A model generated the notes under the pieces. It did not search any database. It saw only the letters and a program-made list of their open reading frames with translations, and was not told the origin of the DNA. A stretch of DNA of 64,000 bases from TMP-24 sp046348855 (GTDB lineage Bacteria > Pseudomonadota > Alphaproteobacteria > Rhodobacterales > Rhodobacteraceae), in the NCBI GenBank assembly GCA_046348855.1, contig JAXMDK010000002.1:154072-218071 (forward strand). The letters run 5' to 3'. Positions 51,012 to 60,368 of the stretch are shown here, piece after piece. How positions within the stretch are numbered: position 1 is the stretch's first letter; every line of letters begins with the position of its first letter. The position numbers were made by a program, and so were the translations under genes.

Positions 51012-51064
51012 GGGCAGGGGCCTTTCGGTTGCGGCGGCGGAGAGGGCAAGAGGCGGAACGTTCT

Positions 51065-52870
51065 TCAGACGACCACCGCCGCGCCGGTCTCGGCGGGGCC
51101 GACCTGATCGCGGAAGGCGGCAAAGAGTTCGCGCCCGGTGCCATGCTGGCCCCGCGCCGGATCGACTTCGGCCGGCGCGCGGGCCATAAGGCCCGGCGCC
51201 AGCGCCTGCAGGGTTCCGTTGATCGCGTCGACCCGCACCAGATCGCCGTCGCGCAAGTACGCGAGCGGGCCGCCGCAGGCCGCCTCGGGGCTGACGTGGA
51301 TCGCTGCGGGAACCTTGCCCGAGGCGCCGGACATTCGGCCATCGGTCACCAGCGCCACCCGAAGGCCGCGATCCTGCAGGACCGCCAGCGTCGGCGTCAG
51401 CGAATGCAGTTCCGGCATGCCGTTGGCGCGCGGCCCCTGGAAGCGGACGACGACGACCGTATCCTCGGTGAACTCGCCGCGGCGGAAGGCGGCCTTGACG
51501 CTGTCCTGGTCGTCGAAGATGCGCGCCGGGGCCTCGATGAGCTGGCGTTCCGGCGCGACCGCCGAGACCTTCATCACCCCGCGCCCCAGGTTGCCGGACA
51601 ATTGCGCCAGCCCGCCGGTCGGCTGGAAGGGCTGGCCGGCCGGGCGCAGGATGCGGTCGTTCAGGCTTTCCTTCGGGCCGGCGCCCCACACCAGCCGCCC
51701 GCCGTCCAGCCGGGGCTCCTCGGCATAGCGGCTGAGCCCGTCGCCGGCGACGGTGGCCACGTCCTCGTGCAGGCAGCCGGCGGCGAGAAGCTGGCCGATC
51801 AGGAAGGCGAGCCCGCCGGCGGCGTGGAAGTGGTTCACGTCGGCGAGGCCGTTGGGATAGACCTTCGCCAGCAGCGGCACCGCCGCCGAAAGATCGGCAA
51901 AATCGTCGAGATCCAGCAGGATCCCCGCCGCCCGGGCCATCGCCGGCAGATGCAGCACCAGGTTGGTCGAGCCGCCGGTGGCCATCAGCCCGACGATGCC
52001 GTTGACGAAGGCCCGTTCGTCGAGGATGCGCCCCGCCGGCCGGTAGTCGTTGCCAAGCGCGGTGATCGCCGCCGCCCGTTCGACCCCGGCCACGGTCAGC
52101 GCCTGGCGCAAGGGGGTGCCGGGGGCGACGAAGCTGGCGCCCGGCAGGTGCAGGCCCATGAACTCCATCAGCATCTGGTTGGTGTTGGCGGTGCCGTAGA
52201 AGGTGCAGGTGCCCGGCCCGTGATAGCTGGCCATCTCGGCGGCCATCAGCGCCTCGCGCCCGACCTCGCCGGCGGCGAACTGCTGGCGGACTTTCGACTT
52301 TTCGTCGTTGGGCAGCCCCGAAGGCATCGGGCCGGAGGGGATGAACACCGCCGGCAGGTGGCCGAAGGTCGCCGCTGCCATGACGAGGCCCGGCACGATC
52401 TTGTCGCAGATGCCGAGGAAGAGCGCCGCGTCGAAGACATTGTGCGACAGCGCCACCCCGGCGGCCAGCGCGATCACGTCGCGCGAAAAGAGCGACAGTT
52501 CCATCCCCGGCTGGCCCTGGGTCACGCCGTCGCACATCGACGGCACCCCTCCGGCGACCTGCGCGGTGGCCCCGGCGGCGCGGGCGGTGCGGCGGATCAG
52601 TTCGGGGTAATGTTCGTAAGGCTGGTGGGCCGACAGCATGTCGTTGTAGGCGGTAACGATCCCGAGGTTCGGCGCGCGCGCCGCGGTCAGCGCCGGCTTG
52701 TCCTCGCCCATCGCCGCATAGGCATGGGCGAGGTTGCCGCAGGACAGGTGGGCCCGTGCCGGCCCGGCCTCGGCCGCGCGGGCGATCCGGTCCAGATAGG
52801 CGGCCCGCGTCGGGCGCGAGCGTTCGCGGATCCGGTCGGTCACCTTGGCGATGCTGGACTTGACGGTCAT
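51065..52870 (-). CDS. edd: 6-phosphogluconate dehydratase
   Basis: A 601-residue Fe-S dehydratase making KDPG from 6-phosphogluconate. LSCGNLAHAYAAMG and PSMCDGVTQGQPGMELSLFSRD hold two cluster cysteines, and FLGICDKIVPGLVMAA the third. YHGPGTCTFYGTANTNQM, GLMATGGSTNL and VALVTDGRMSGASGKVPAAIH are the other IlvD/Edd marks. The start MTVKSSIAKVTDRI at 52870 gives the normal length. An operator-like palindrome lies about 45 bases upstream. Confidence 0.96.
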   Translation of the reverse strand: MTVKSSIAKVTDRIRERSRPTRAAYLDRIARAAEAGPARAHLSCGNLAHAYAAMGEDKPALTAARAPNLGIVTAYNDMLSAHQPYEHYPELIRRTARAAGATAQVAGGVPSMCDGVTQGQPGMELSLFSRDVIALAAGVALSHNVFDAALFLGICDKIVPGLVMAAATFGHLPAVFIPSGPMPSGLPNDEKSKVRQQFAAGEVGREALMAAEMASYHGPGTCTFYGTANTNQMLMEFMGLHLPGASFVAPGTPLRQALTVAGVERAAAITALGNDYRPAGRILDERAFVNGIVGLMATGGSTNLVLHLPAMARAAGILLDLDDFADLSAAVPLLAKVYPNGLADVNHFHAAGGLAFLIGQLLAAGCLHEDVATVAGDGLSRYAEEPRLDGGRLVWGAGPKESLNDRILRPAGQPFQPTGGLAQLSGNLGRGVMKVSAVAPERQLIEAPARIFDDQDSVKAAFRRGEFTEDTVVVVRFQGPRANGMPELHSLTPTLAVLQDRGLRVALVTDGRMSGASGKVPAAIHVSPEAACGGPLAYLRDGDLVRVDAINGTLQALAPGLMARAPAEVDPARGQHGTGRELFAAFRDQVGPAETGAAVVV

Positions 52871-52912
52871 CGGTGGGCTCCTGGCAATGGCGGGGTGGCG
52901 ATAGCACATAGC

Positions 52913-52924
52913 GTTAGCGCTAAC
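52913..52924. promoter_or_regulatory. LacI-family operator upstream of edd-eda
   Basis: GTTAGCGCTAAC is a perfect 12-bp palindrome with the central CG typical of LacI/GalR sites, 43 bases before the edd start. In Rhodobacter the LacI-type regulator CceR controls Entner-Doudoroff genes, and its site is of this general form as I recall it. Assignment to CceR is therefore an inference. No LacI gene is in the window. Confidence 0.65.
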
Positions 52925-53021
52925 AATACCCGCCCGCCACGTCGCCCCGCCAGTCTGCCGCCGGCGCCCCCCTTTCGCAATGGCCCCCGAGCGACTAGAG
53001 GAAGGGCAAAGCGAGGAAACC

Positions 53022-54224
53022 ATGACCGAACCATCGACCCGCCCCGTCGTGCGGCTGCGCCCCAAGGCCGAGGCGCGGGCGATCCGCCACGGCTTTCCGT
53101 GGATCTATGCCGACGAACTGGTGACCGACCGCCGCACTGTGGCGCTGAAGCCGGGGGCCCTGGCGGTACTCGAAGACGGCGAGCGCCGGGCGCTCGGGCT
53201 GGTGACGGTCAATCCCAAGTCGAAGATCATCGCCCGGATGCTGGACCGCGACCCCGAGGCCGAGATCGGCCCGGCCTGGTTCGGCGCGCGGATCGCCCGG
53301 GCGCTGGCGCTGCGCGAAAGGCTGTACTCCACGCCGTTCTACCGGCTGGTCCATGCCGAGGCCGACGGCCTGCCCGGCATCGTCATCGACCGTTTCGGCG
53401 ACCTGGCGGTGATCCAGCCGAACGCCGCCTGGGCCGAGGAGCATCTTCCGGCGCTGACCGAGGCGCTGGTGCAGGTGACCGGCGTGGCGAAGGTTCTGAA
53501 GAACAGCAGCGGCCGGTCGCGGGTACTCGAGGGGCTGGCCGAGGAAACCCTGATGCTGAAGGGCAAGGTCGACGGGCCGATCGCGGTGCCGATGAATGGC
53601 GCGACCTACATGGCCGACGTGGTCGGCGGGCAGAAGACCGGGCTGTTCTTCGACCAGCGCGACAACCATGCCTTTGCCGGCCGGCTGGCGGCGGGTGGGC
53701 GGATGCTCGACGTCTTTTCGCATGTCGGGGGGTTCGCGCTGGCGGCACTGGCCGGCGGTGCGGCCAGTGCGCTGGCCGTCGATGCCTCGGGCCCGGCGCT
53801 GGCGCTGGCGGTGCGGGGGGCGGCGGCCTCGGGCGTGGCCGAGCGTTTCGCCACCCGCCAGGGCGACGCCTTCGCGGCGATGGAGGCGCTGGCCGAGGAG
53901 GGCGCGCGCTTCGATCTGGTGGTCTGCGATCCGCCGGCCTTCGCGCCCTCGAAGCCGGCGCTGGAGGCGGGTCTGCGCGCCTATGAACGGGTGGCGCAGC
54001 TGGCGGCGCTGCTGGTCGCACCGGGCGGATACCTGGGGCTCTGTTCCTGCTCGCACGCCGCCGACCTGGCGCAGTTCCGCAATGCCAGCGCCCGCGGCAT
54101 CGGCCGGGCCGGGCGGCGGGGCCAGCTTCTGCATACCGGCTTTGCCGGGCCGGATCATCCGATGCTGCCGCAACTGGCCGAAAGCGGCTATCTGAAGGCG
54201 CTGTTCTTCCGGCTGGACGGTTAG
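53022..54224 (+). CDS. Class I SAM-dependent rRNA methyltransferase, RlmI-like
   Basis: A 400-residue protein. The N-terminal PUA-like domain reads VRLRPKAEARAIRHGFPWIYADEL in pieces. A central region has LPGIVIDRFGDLAVIQ and KTGLFFDQRDNHAFAG. The Rossmann methyltransferase carries MLDVFSHVGGFALAALAGGA (motif I) and VVCDPPAFAPSK (DPPxF catalytic motif), with LCSCSH near the end. RlmI methylates C1962 of 23S rRNA in E. coli; the group also contains related enzymes. GAGGAAAC precedes the ATG. One base separates it from the PIN gene. Confidence 0.88.
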   Translation: MTEPSTRPVVRLRPKAEARAIRHGFPWIYADELVTDRRTVALKPGALAVLEDGERRALGLVTVNPKSKIIARMLDRDPEAEIGPAWFGARIARALALRERLYSTPFYRLVHAEADGLPGIVIDRFGDLAVIQPNAAWAEEHLPALTEALVQVTGVAKVLKNSSGRSRVLEGLAEETLMLKGKVDGPIAVPMNGATYMADVVGGQKTGLFFDQRDNHAFAGRLAAGGRMLDVFSHVGGFALAALAGGAASALAVDASGPALALAVRGAAASGVAERFATRQGDAFAAMEALAEEGARFDLVVCDPPAFAPSKPALEAGLRAYERVAQLAALLVAPGGYLGLCSCSHAADLAQFRNASARGIGRAGRRGQLLHTGFAGPDHPMLPQLAESGYLKALFFRLDG

Positions 54225-54225
54225 G

Positions 54226-54768
54226 GTGAAGGCGCTTCTGGACGCCAACGTCCTTTACCCGACGGTCCTGCGCGAAATCCTGACCGGCGTGGCGGCGGCG
54301 GGGCTTTACCAGCTGCTCTGGTCCGAACGGATCCTCGAGGAATGGGCGCGGGCGACGGTGAAGCTCGGTCCTGGCGCCGAGGTGGTGGCGCGCGGCGAGA
54401 TCGCGGCGCTGCGCGCGGCCTTTCCGGCGGCCGAGGTGCGGCCGGGGGCGGGGCTGGCGGCGCGGCTGTGGCTGCCCGACCCCAACGACGTGCATGTGCT
54501 GGCCGCCGCCATCGCCGGGGGGGCCGAGCTGATCGTGACCTTCAACGCCGTCGACTTCCCGCGCCACATCCTGGCCGAGGAAGGGCTGGCGCGGCTCGAC
54601 CCCGACCAGTTCCTGCTGCGGCTTCACGACCGGGCGCCGGACGCGGTCGCGGCGGTCTGCGAGGCGGTTCGGGCCGAGGCCGAACGGCTGTCGGGCGAGC
54701 CGCAGCCCTTGCGGGCGCTTCTGAAGCGGGCGGGCCTGCCGAAGCTGGGCAAGCGGCTGGCCGGCTGA
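54226..54768 (+). CDS. PIN-domain protein (RSP_2648-like)
   Basis: A 180-residue protein starting at a GTG one base after the methyltransferase stop. ALLDANVLYPTVLREIL has the first PIN aspartate, DPNDVHVLAAAIAGGAELIVTFNAVDFPR the second and third, so the metal-dependent RNase site looks complete. Unlike most PIN toxins it has no antitoxin gene beside it and sits in a housekeeping operon. A role in RNA processing near the rRNA methyltransferase is a guess. Confidence 0.85.
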   Translation: MKALLDANVLYPTVLREILTGVAAAGLYQLLWSERILEEWARATVKLGPGAEVVARGEIAALRAAFPAAEVRPGAGLAARLWLPDPNDVHVLAAAIAGGAELIVTFNAVDFPRHILAEEGLARLDPDQFLLRLHDRAPDAVAAVCEAVRAEAERLSGEPQPLRALLKRAGLPKLGKRLAG

Positions 54769-54774
54769 GGAAAG

Positions 54775-54830
54775 GGCGGGAGGGCCCGCCCTCCCGCACC
54801 CTCCCGGAGTATTTGACAAGGGAAAAGGCT
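54775..54830. terminator. Bidirectional terminator-like element, Rhodobacterales intergenic type (copy C, inverted)
   Basis: The GC hairpin GGGCGGGAGGG-CCCGCCCTCCC is followed by CCCGGAGTATTTGACAAGGG. Read on the other strand this matches the elements at 23.14-23.23 and 26.81-26.86 kb (AT-rich stretch, then CTCCGGGAGGG, then the hairpin). It separates the convergent PIN and choline-sulfatase genes. Confidence 0.66.
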
Positions 54831-56335
54831 CATTCGCCGCGCGGGAAGCGCTTGTTCTCTTCCAGCACGTTCAGGTCCATGTGGTTGCGCATGTAGCGTT
54901 CCGAGGCGGCGCGCAAGGGCTGGTAGTCCCAGGGGAAATAGGCGCCGTTCCTCAGGGCTTCGTAGACCACCCAGCGGCGGGCCTGGCTCTGGCGGATTTC
55001 GGCGTCGAAGCGGGCAAGGTCCCAGCGGTCGTCGGCCAAGGCGCGCAGGCGGGCCAGCACCGGGGCGGCGGCGGGGTCGGTGGCGCGGTTGGTGCGTTCG
55101 CCGGGATCGGTTTCCAGATCGTAAAGCAGTTCGGGGTCGGCGGCGCAGCGGACGTATTTCCAGCGCCCGTCGCGGAGGCACACGAGCGGCGCGATCGAGC
55201 CTTCGGCGGCATATTCCATCGGCACCGGCCCGCGTGGCCCGCCGCTTGCGACCGGGACCAGGCTTTCGCCCGCCGTCCAGGGCGCGATCTCGGCCAGCGA
55301 GATCCCGGCGAGGTCGGCCAGCGTCGGGGTGACGTCCAGCGTCGAGACCGGACTGTCGATGCGGCCGGGGGCAAGGCCGGGGGCGGCGATCATCAGCGGC
55401 ACCCGCGCCGAGCCTTCAAAGAAGTTCATCTTGAACCACAGGCCGCGCTCGCCCAGCATGTCGCCGTGGTCGGAAGTGAAGATCACCACCGCTTCCTGCC
55501 GGGTGGCGGCGAGGATCGCCAGAAGCTCGCCGATCTTGTCGTCTATGTAGCTGATGTTGGCAAAATAGCCGCGCCGGGCGCGTTCGACATGGGCGGGCGT
55601 CACCTTCATCCCGCGCCAGTCGCAGGCGTCCATCAGGCGCTGCGAATGGGGGTCCATGTCCTCGTAGGGGATGGCGGCGGGGGCAGACAGGTGCGGGCAG
55701 TCCTGATAGAGATCCCAGTAACGGCGGCGGGCGACGTAGGGGTCGTGCGGATGGGTGAAGCTGACGGTCAGGCACCAGGGCCGGGCGTCCTGCCCGCGCG
55801 ACAGGTCGTAAAGCTTCTGGCCGGCTTGGTGGGCGACGTCGTCGTCATATTCATACTGGTTGGTGATCTCGGCGACGCCCGCGCCGGTCACCGACCCGAG
55901 GTTGTGATACCACCAGTCGATCCGTTCGCCCGGCTTGCGGTAATCGGGCGTCCAGCCGAAGTCGGCGGGGTAGATGTCGGTGGTCAGCCGTTCCTCGAAC
56001 CCGTGCAGCTGGTCGGGGCCGACGAAATGCATCTTGCCCGACAGCGCCGTCTGGTAGCCGGCGCGGCGCAGGTGGTGGGCGTAGGTCGGGATGTCCGAGG
56101 CGAACTCGGCGGCGTTGTCATAGACGCGGGTCTGCGAGGGCAGCTGGCCGGACATGAACGAGGCCCGTCCCGGCGCGCAGAGCGGCGAGGCGGTGTAGCA
56201 GGTGGAAAACCGCGCCGACCGCGCCGCCAGCGCCTTGAGGTTCGGGGCATGGAGCCAGTCGGCGGGGCCGTCGGGAAACAGCGTCCCGTTCAACTGGTCG
56301 ACCATCAGGATGAGGATATTGGGGCGGCTGGTCAT
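54830..56335 (-). CDS. betC: Choline-sulfatase
   Basis: A 501-residue sulfatase. PNILILMVDQLNGTLFPDGP holds the first metal ligands and SPLCAPGRASFMSGQ the Cys-x-Pro-x-Arg motif; Cys53 becomes formylglycine. Other marks are ALSGKMHFVGPDQLHGFEERLTTDIYP in pieces, VIFTSDHGDMLGERGLWFKM in pieces, and the C-terminus NHMDLNVLEE typical of BetC. It frees choline from choline-O-sulfate for carbon, sulfur and glycine betaine. AAGGAG lies six bases before the start. No betI, betA or betB is adjacent. Confidence 0.92.
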   Translation of the reverse strand: MTSRPNILILMVDQLNGTLFPDGPADWLHAPNLKALAARSARFSTCYTASPLCAPGRASFMSGQLPSQTRVYDNAAEFASDIPTYAHHLRRAGYQTALSGKMHFVGPDQLHGFEERLTTDIYPADFGWTPDYRKPGERIDWWYHNLGSVTGAGVAEITNQYEYDDDVAHQAGQKLYDLSRGQDARPWCLTVSFTHPHDPYVARRRYWDLYQDCPHLSAPAAIPYEDMDPHSQRLMDACDWRGMKVTPAHVERARRGYFANISYIDDKIGELLAILAATRQEAVVIFTSDHGDMLGERGLWFKMNFFEGSARVPLMIAAPGLAPGRIDSPVSTLDVTPTLADLAGISLAEIAPWTAGESLVPVASGGPRGPVPMEYAAEGSIAPLVCLRDGRWKYVRCAADPELLYDLETDPGERTNRATDPAAAPVLARLRALADDRWDLARFDAEIRQSQARRWVVYEALRNGAYFPWDYQPLRAASERYMRNHMDLNVLEENKRFPRGE

Positions 56336-56550
56336 GGCATCTCCTTGCGCGGGACGCATCTTGTCTGGCGCGGCCAGAAGACACCCGCAGCCGCCGCGTC
56401 GCTGGCCTGTCTGCGACCGGTCCTGTCCCGCATCCGGCCTGTGCGGCCGGGGGCCGATGTCGCTGGCGGCTGCGGAATGCCGTATCTGGAACTGTGGCTT
56501 TTCACCGGGCGGGAAATCTGCCGGAACCGCGCGAGGGGGGCGTCGTCCAC

Positions 56551-58539
56551 ATGAGAATCGTCACCGACTTTCCTCATCCGGTCACCGAAGATGCCGATTG
56601 CGCCATCCTCCTGTCCGACGGAACCCGCCTGTCGGCGCGGGTCTGGATGCCCGAAGGCCCCGGCCCGTTTCCAGCCGTCCTCGAATTCCTGCCTTATCGC
56701 AAGCGCGACGGCACGGTCGAGCGCGACGCGCTGACGCATCCCTGGTTCGCCGGTCACGGCCTGGCCTGCCTGCGCGTCGACATGCGAGGCAACGGCGACA
56801 GCGAAGGGCTGATGACCGACGAATACACGCCGCAGGAGCTGGCCGACGCCTGCGAGGTCATCGACTGGATCGCCGCCCAGCCCTGGTCGAACGGCCGGGT
56901 GGGGATGATGGGAATCAGCTGGGGCGGGTTCAACTCGCTTCAGGTGGCGGCGCTGGCGCCGAAGCCGTTGAAGGCGATCATCACGCTCTGTTCGACCGTC
57001 GACCGCTTTGCCGACGACATCCATTACAAGGGCGGCTGTCTGCTGAACGAGAATTTCGGCTGGGGCGCGACGATGTGGGCCTATTCCTCGCGCCCGCCGG
57101 ACCCGGCGCTGCGCCCGAACTGGCGCGAGATGTGGCTGGAGCGGCTGGAGGCCGAACCCTTTCTGCCGGCGGTCTGGCTGGGCCACCAGCGCCGCGATGC
57201 CTATTGGAAGCACGGTTCGGTCTGCGAGGATTTCGGCGCCATCAAGGCGGCGGTGCTGTCGGTGGGCGGCTGGGGTGACAGCTACAAGAACGCGGTGCCG
57301 CAACTGGTCGCCAACGTCGCCGCGCCGGTCAAGGGGATCGTCGGTCCCTGGGTCCACAAGTATCCGCATTTCGCCGTGCCGCATCCGCGCATCGGCTTCC
57401 TGCAAGAGGCGCTGCGCTGGTGGGGCCGCTGGCTGAAGGATGAGGCGACCGGGGTCGAGGATGACCCGGCCTGTCGGCTTTATCTGATGGACGGGGTGCG
57501 CCCCGCATCCTGGTATGAAAACCGCCCCGGCCGCTGGATCGCCGAACCCTCCTGGCCGTCGCCCAATATCGAGACCGCGACCCTGCCGCTGGGTCCGGGC
57601 CGGCTGGGCGCGGCGGGCGCCTTTTCGACGCTGCTGGCCAGTCCGCAGGATTGCGGCCTGGACGGCGGCGAGTTCTGCGCCATCTGGCTTGGCCCCGAAA
57701 TGCCCGGCGACCAGCGCCGCGACGATGCGCTGTCGGCCTGTTTCGACAGCGCGCCGATGGAGCAGACCGACATCGTCGGCGCGTCGGTCCTGACCCTGCG
57801 CCTGACGGCCGACAAGCCCTGCGCGCAGCTGGCGGTGCGGCTGAACCACATCCACCCCGACGGGGCGGCGACGCGCATCACCTGGGGGGTGCTGAACCTG
57901 GCCCACCGCGACAGCGCCGAACATCCCGCGGCCCTGGTGCCGGGGCAGGAATACGAGGTGCGCATCGTGCTTGACCATATCGCCTACCGGCTGCCGGCCG
58001 GCCATCGGCTGCGGGTGGCGGTATCGTCGAACTACTGGCCCATGCTGTGGCCGATGCCCGAACAGGCGGCGCTGACCCTGACCGGCGGCAGCCTCGACCT
58101 GCCGGTGCGCAGGCTGGCGGCCGGGCAGGACGAAGTGTCGTTCCCGTCGTCCGAGGCCGCGCGCCCGCTGGCCACCCGCCAGATCCGGCCCGGCGCCCAT
58201 GCCCGGCGGACCGAGATCGACCAGCGCACCGGCGTCGTCAGTCTGGTGATCGAGGACGATTTCGGCGAGGCGGAGAACCTGGACCACGGCGGCATCGCCG
58301 GGTCGGTCGCCCGCGAACGCTGGGACATCCATCCCGACGATCCCTTGTCGGCGCGCGGCCGGGCGCACTGGAGCGAGGTGGTCGAACGGGACGGCAAGCG
58401 CCTGCGGACCGAGGCGTCCTGTTCCATACATGCCGATGCACAGACCTTCCACCTGACCGCCCGGCTGGAAGCCTGGGAGGACGACAGGATGATCTGGTCG
58501 CGCGATATGGCGCAGGAGGCTCCGCGCGATCATCACTAA
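56551..58539 (+). CDS. CocE/NonD family X-Pro dipeptidyl-peptidase-like hydrolase
   Basis: A 662-residue alpha/beta hydrolase. FPAVLEFLPYRKRDGTVERD and VDMRGNGDSEG are family marks, and MGISWGGFNS holds the nucleophile Ser123. VGGWGDSYKNAV, with the acidic residue, and VGPWVHKYPH, with the catalytic His, follow. The C-terminal jelly roll (from about residue 330) is the PepX_C domain. Members hydrolyse X-prolyl peptides or esters such as cocaine. The peptide transporter encoded next door points to an amide or peptide substrate. A terminator follows directly. Confidence 0.88.
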   Translation: MRIVTDFPHPVTEDADCAILLSDGTRLSARVWMPEGPGPFPAVLEFLPYRKRDGTVERDALTHPWFAGHGLACLRVDMRGNGDSEGLMTDEYTPQELADACEVIDWIAAQPWSNGRVGMMGISWGGFNSLQVAALAPKPLKAIITLCSTVDRFADDIHYKGGCLLNENFGWGATMWAYSSRPPDPALRPNWREMWLERLEAEPFLPAVWLGHQRRDAYWKHGSVCEDFGAIKAAVLSVGGWGDSYKNAVPQLVANVAAPVKGIVGPWVHKYPHFAVPHPRIGFLQEALRWWGRWLKDEATGVEDDPACRLYLMDGVRPASWYENRPGRWIAEPSWPSPNIETATLPLGPGRLGAAGAFSTLLASPQDCGLDGGEFCAIWLGPEMPGDQRRDDALSACFDSAPMEQTDIVGASVLTLRLTADKPCAQLAVRLNHIHPDGAATRITWGVLNLAHRDSAEHPAALVPGQEYEVRIVLDHIAYRLPAGHRLRVAVSSNYWPMLWPMPEQAALTLTGGSLDLPVRRLAAGQDEVSFPSSEAARPLATRQIRPGAHARRTEIDQRTGVVSLVIEDDFGEAENLDHGGIAGSVARERWDIHPDDPLSARGRAHWSEVVERDGKRLRTEASCSIHADAQTFHLTARLEAWEDDRMIWSRDMAQEAPRDHH

Positions 58540-58561
58540 CGGGATCGCGCCCGTTTTTTTT
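58538..58561 (+). terminator. Rho-independent terminator between hydrolase and transporter genes
   Basis: AACGGG-ATCGCG-CCCGTT followed by at least seven T, beginning within the hydrolase stop codon. It should end most of the hydrolase message and leave the transporter mainly under its own promoter, with any read-through giving partial co-expression. Confidence 0.85.
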
Positions 58562-58627
58562 GTTGAATTGCTAGGGCAATCGGTCAAGTCTGGCCGGGAA
58601 ATAAAAAAACTCACAAGGGGAGATGAC

Positions 58628-60214
58628 ATGAACGACGATCTTGCGAAACTGATCGGTTTCATCGACGCGGGTGGCATGAGCCGCCGCGGGTTCCTGACCC
58701 GCACGGCGGCGTTCGGAGCCACGGCGGCGCTGGCCACCGGGCTGGCGGGCGGCGCGGCGCGGGCCGCCGATCCCAAGAAGGGCGGCGTCCTGAAGATGGG
58801 TCTGGGCGGCGGCGAGACGACCGACACGCTCGATCCGGCGTTGGTCACCAACAAGGTGGGCGGGGCGGTCAACCGCCAGTGGGGCGACACGCTTGTGACC
58901 ATCACTCCCGACGGCAAGGTCGAGCCGCGCCTGTGCGAATCCTACGAACCGAATGCCGACGCCACCGAATGGAAGTTCAAGATCCGCGAAGGCGTGAAGT
59001 TCCATGACGGATCGGCCATGACCGCCGAGGACGTGGCCGCCACCTACAAGCGCCATTCGGACGCGAACACCAAGTCCGGCGCCGCCGGGATCATGAAGGG
59101 CCTGAAGGAGATCAAGGCCGACGGCAACACCCTGGTCATCACCACCGACGGCGGCAATGCCGACCTTCCCTATCTTCTGTCCGACTACCATCTGCTGATC
59201 CAGCCCAAGGGCGGCGTCGACAAGCCCGACGCGGCGATCGGCACCGGACCCTACAAGCTCAAGTCGGCGCAGGCGGGCGTGCTTTATGTGTTCGAGAAGA
59301 ACGCCGACGACTGGGACAAGGACCGCGGCTACTACGACGGGGTCGAGATCACCGTCATCAACGATTCGACGGCGCGCAACTCGGCGCTGCAATCGGGCCA
59401 GGTCCATGTCATCAACATGGTCGACCCCAAGGTCGCCAAGATGATGGGCAGCGCGCCGGGCATGAAGGTGTCGGCCGTCGCCGGGCGCGGGCATTATGTC
59501 TTCATCATGCATTGCGACACTGCGCCCTTCGACAACAACGATCTGCGGCTGGCGCTGAAATATTCGATCAACCGCCAGGAAATGGTCGACAAGATCCTCA
59601 GCGGCTACGGCTCGATCGGCAACGACACCCCGATCAACGCCGCCTATCCGTTCTTCGACAAGGCGCTTGAGCAGCGGCCGTTCGACCTGGCCAAGGCGGC
59701 CGAGCACTACAAGAAGTCGGGCCATGACGGCAGCCCGATCGAGCTGATCGTCGCCGACACCGCCTTTGCCGGCGCGGTCGACGCGGCGACCCTGTGGCAG
59801 GCGACCTGCCAGCAGGCGGGCATCCCGCTGACGATCAAGAAGGTGCCCGACGACGGCTACTGGTCGGACGTCTGGAACGTGAAGCCCTTCTGCGCCAGCT
59901 ACTGGGAAGGCCGCCCGGTGCAGGATCTGATGTATGCGACCGCCTACTATTCCAAGGCCGACTGGAACGACACCCGCTTCAAGAACGCCGACTTCGACAA
60001 GCTGCTGCTGGAAGGCCGCAGCGAGCTCGACCCGGCCAAGCGCGCCGAGATCTACGCCAAGATGGCCAAGATCCTCTGGGGCGAGGGCGGGGTCATCGTG
60101 CCGATGTTCAACGACTTCATCGACGCCTACAGCGAAACGATCGCCGGCTGGCGCGAGGATCCGAACTTCGAGCTGATGGGCGGCAAGGTGTCGCACTACA
60201 CCTGGCTGGCCTGA
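58628..60214 (+). CDS. ABC transporter periplasmic dipeptide/oligopeptide-binding protein
   Basis: A 528-residue protein. The N-terminus has MSRRGFLTRTAAFGATAALATG, a twin-arginine signal, preceded by about 20 residues (MNDDLAKLIGFIDAG), so it is probably exported folded. The SBP_bac_5 fold has TDTLDPALVTNKVGGAV, PNADATEWKFKIREGVKFHDGS in pieces, AIGTGPYKLKS and YYSKADWNDTRFKNADFDKLL in pieces. AAGGGGAGATGAC precedes the ATG. It supplies ligand to the permeases downstream. Confidence 0.9.
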   Translation: MNDDLAKLIGFIDAGGMSRRGFLTRTAAFGATAALATGLAGGAARAADPKKGGVLKMGLGGGETTDTLDPALVTNKVGGAVNRQWGDTLVTITPDGKVEPRLCESYEPNADATEWKFKIREGVKFHDGSAMTAEDVAATYKRHSDANTKSGAAGIMKGLKEIKADGNTLVITTDGGNADLPYLLSDYHLLIQPKGGVDKPDAAIGTGPYKLKSAQAGVLYVFEKNADDWDKDRGYYDGVEITVINDSTARNSALQSGQVHVINMVDPKVAKMMGSAPGMKVSAVAGRGHYVFIMHCDTAPFDNNDLRLALKYSINRQEMVDKILSGYGSIGNDTPINAAYPFFDKALEQRPFDLAKAAEHYKKSGHDGSPIELIVADTAFAGAVDAATLWQATCQQAGIPLTIKKVPDDGYWSDVWNVKPFCASYWEGRPVQDLMYATAYYSKADWNDTRFKNADFDKLLLEGRSELDPAKRAEIYAKMAKILWGEGGVIVPMFNDFIDAYSETIAGWREDPNFELMGGKVSHYTWLA

Positions 60215-60216
60215 GC

Positions 60217-60253
60217 GGGCCGGCTTCGGCCGGCGGCCATCGGCTGCCGGCCC
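60217..60253 (+). terminator. Intercistronic stem-loop after the peptide-binding protein
   Basis: GGGCCGGC (60217-60224) pairs with GCCGGCCC (60246-60253), with shorter inner stems between, just after the binding-protein stop. There is no T run, so it is more likely a message-stabilising or attenuating hairpin than a full terminator. The 150-base gap also has other GC inverted repeats. Confidence 0.55.
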
Positions 60254-60368
60254 AAGGATAAACACCGGACCGGGCCGCCGGCGCGTTTGGCGCCAGCGGC
60301 ACCGGAGGGACAGATGCGCGAAAGGGGCGGCGGCGGGCAAGGTCGCCGACCCTGCTTGAGGGGGTGAG

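Noticed and set aside
54226..54768. A toxin-antitoxin module based on the PIN protein
   Set aside because: No small antitoxin gene is next to it; the gene before is an RlmI-like methyltransferase one base away and the one after is convergent.
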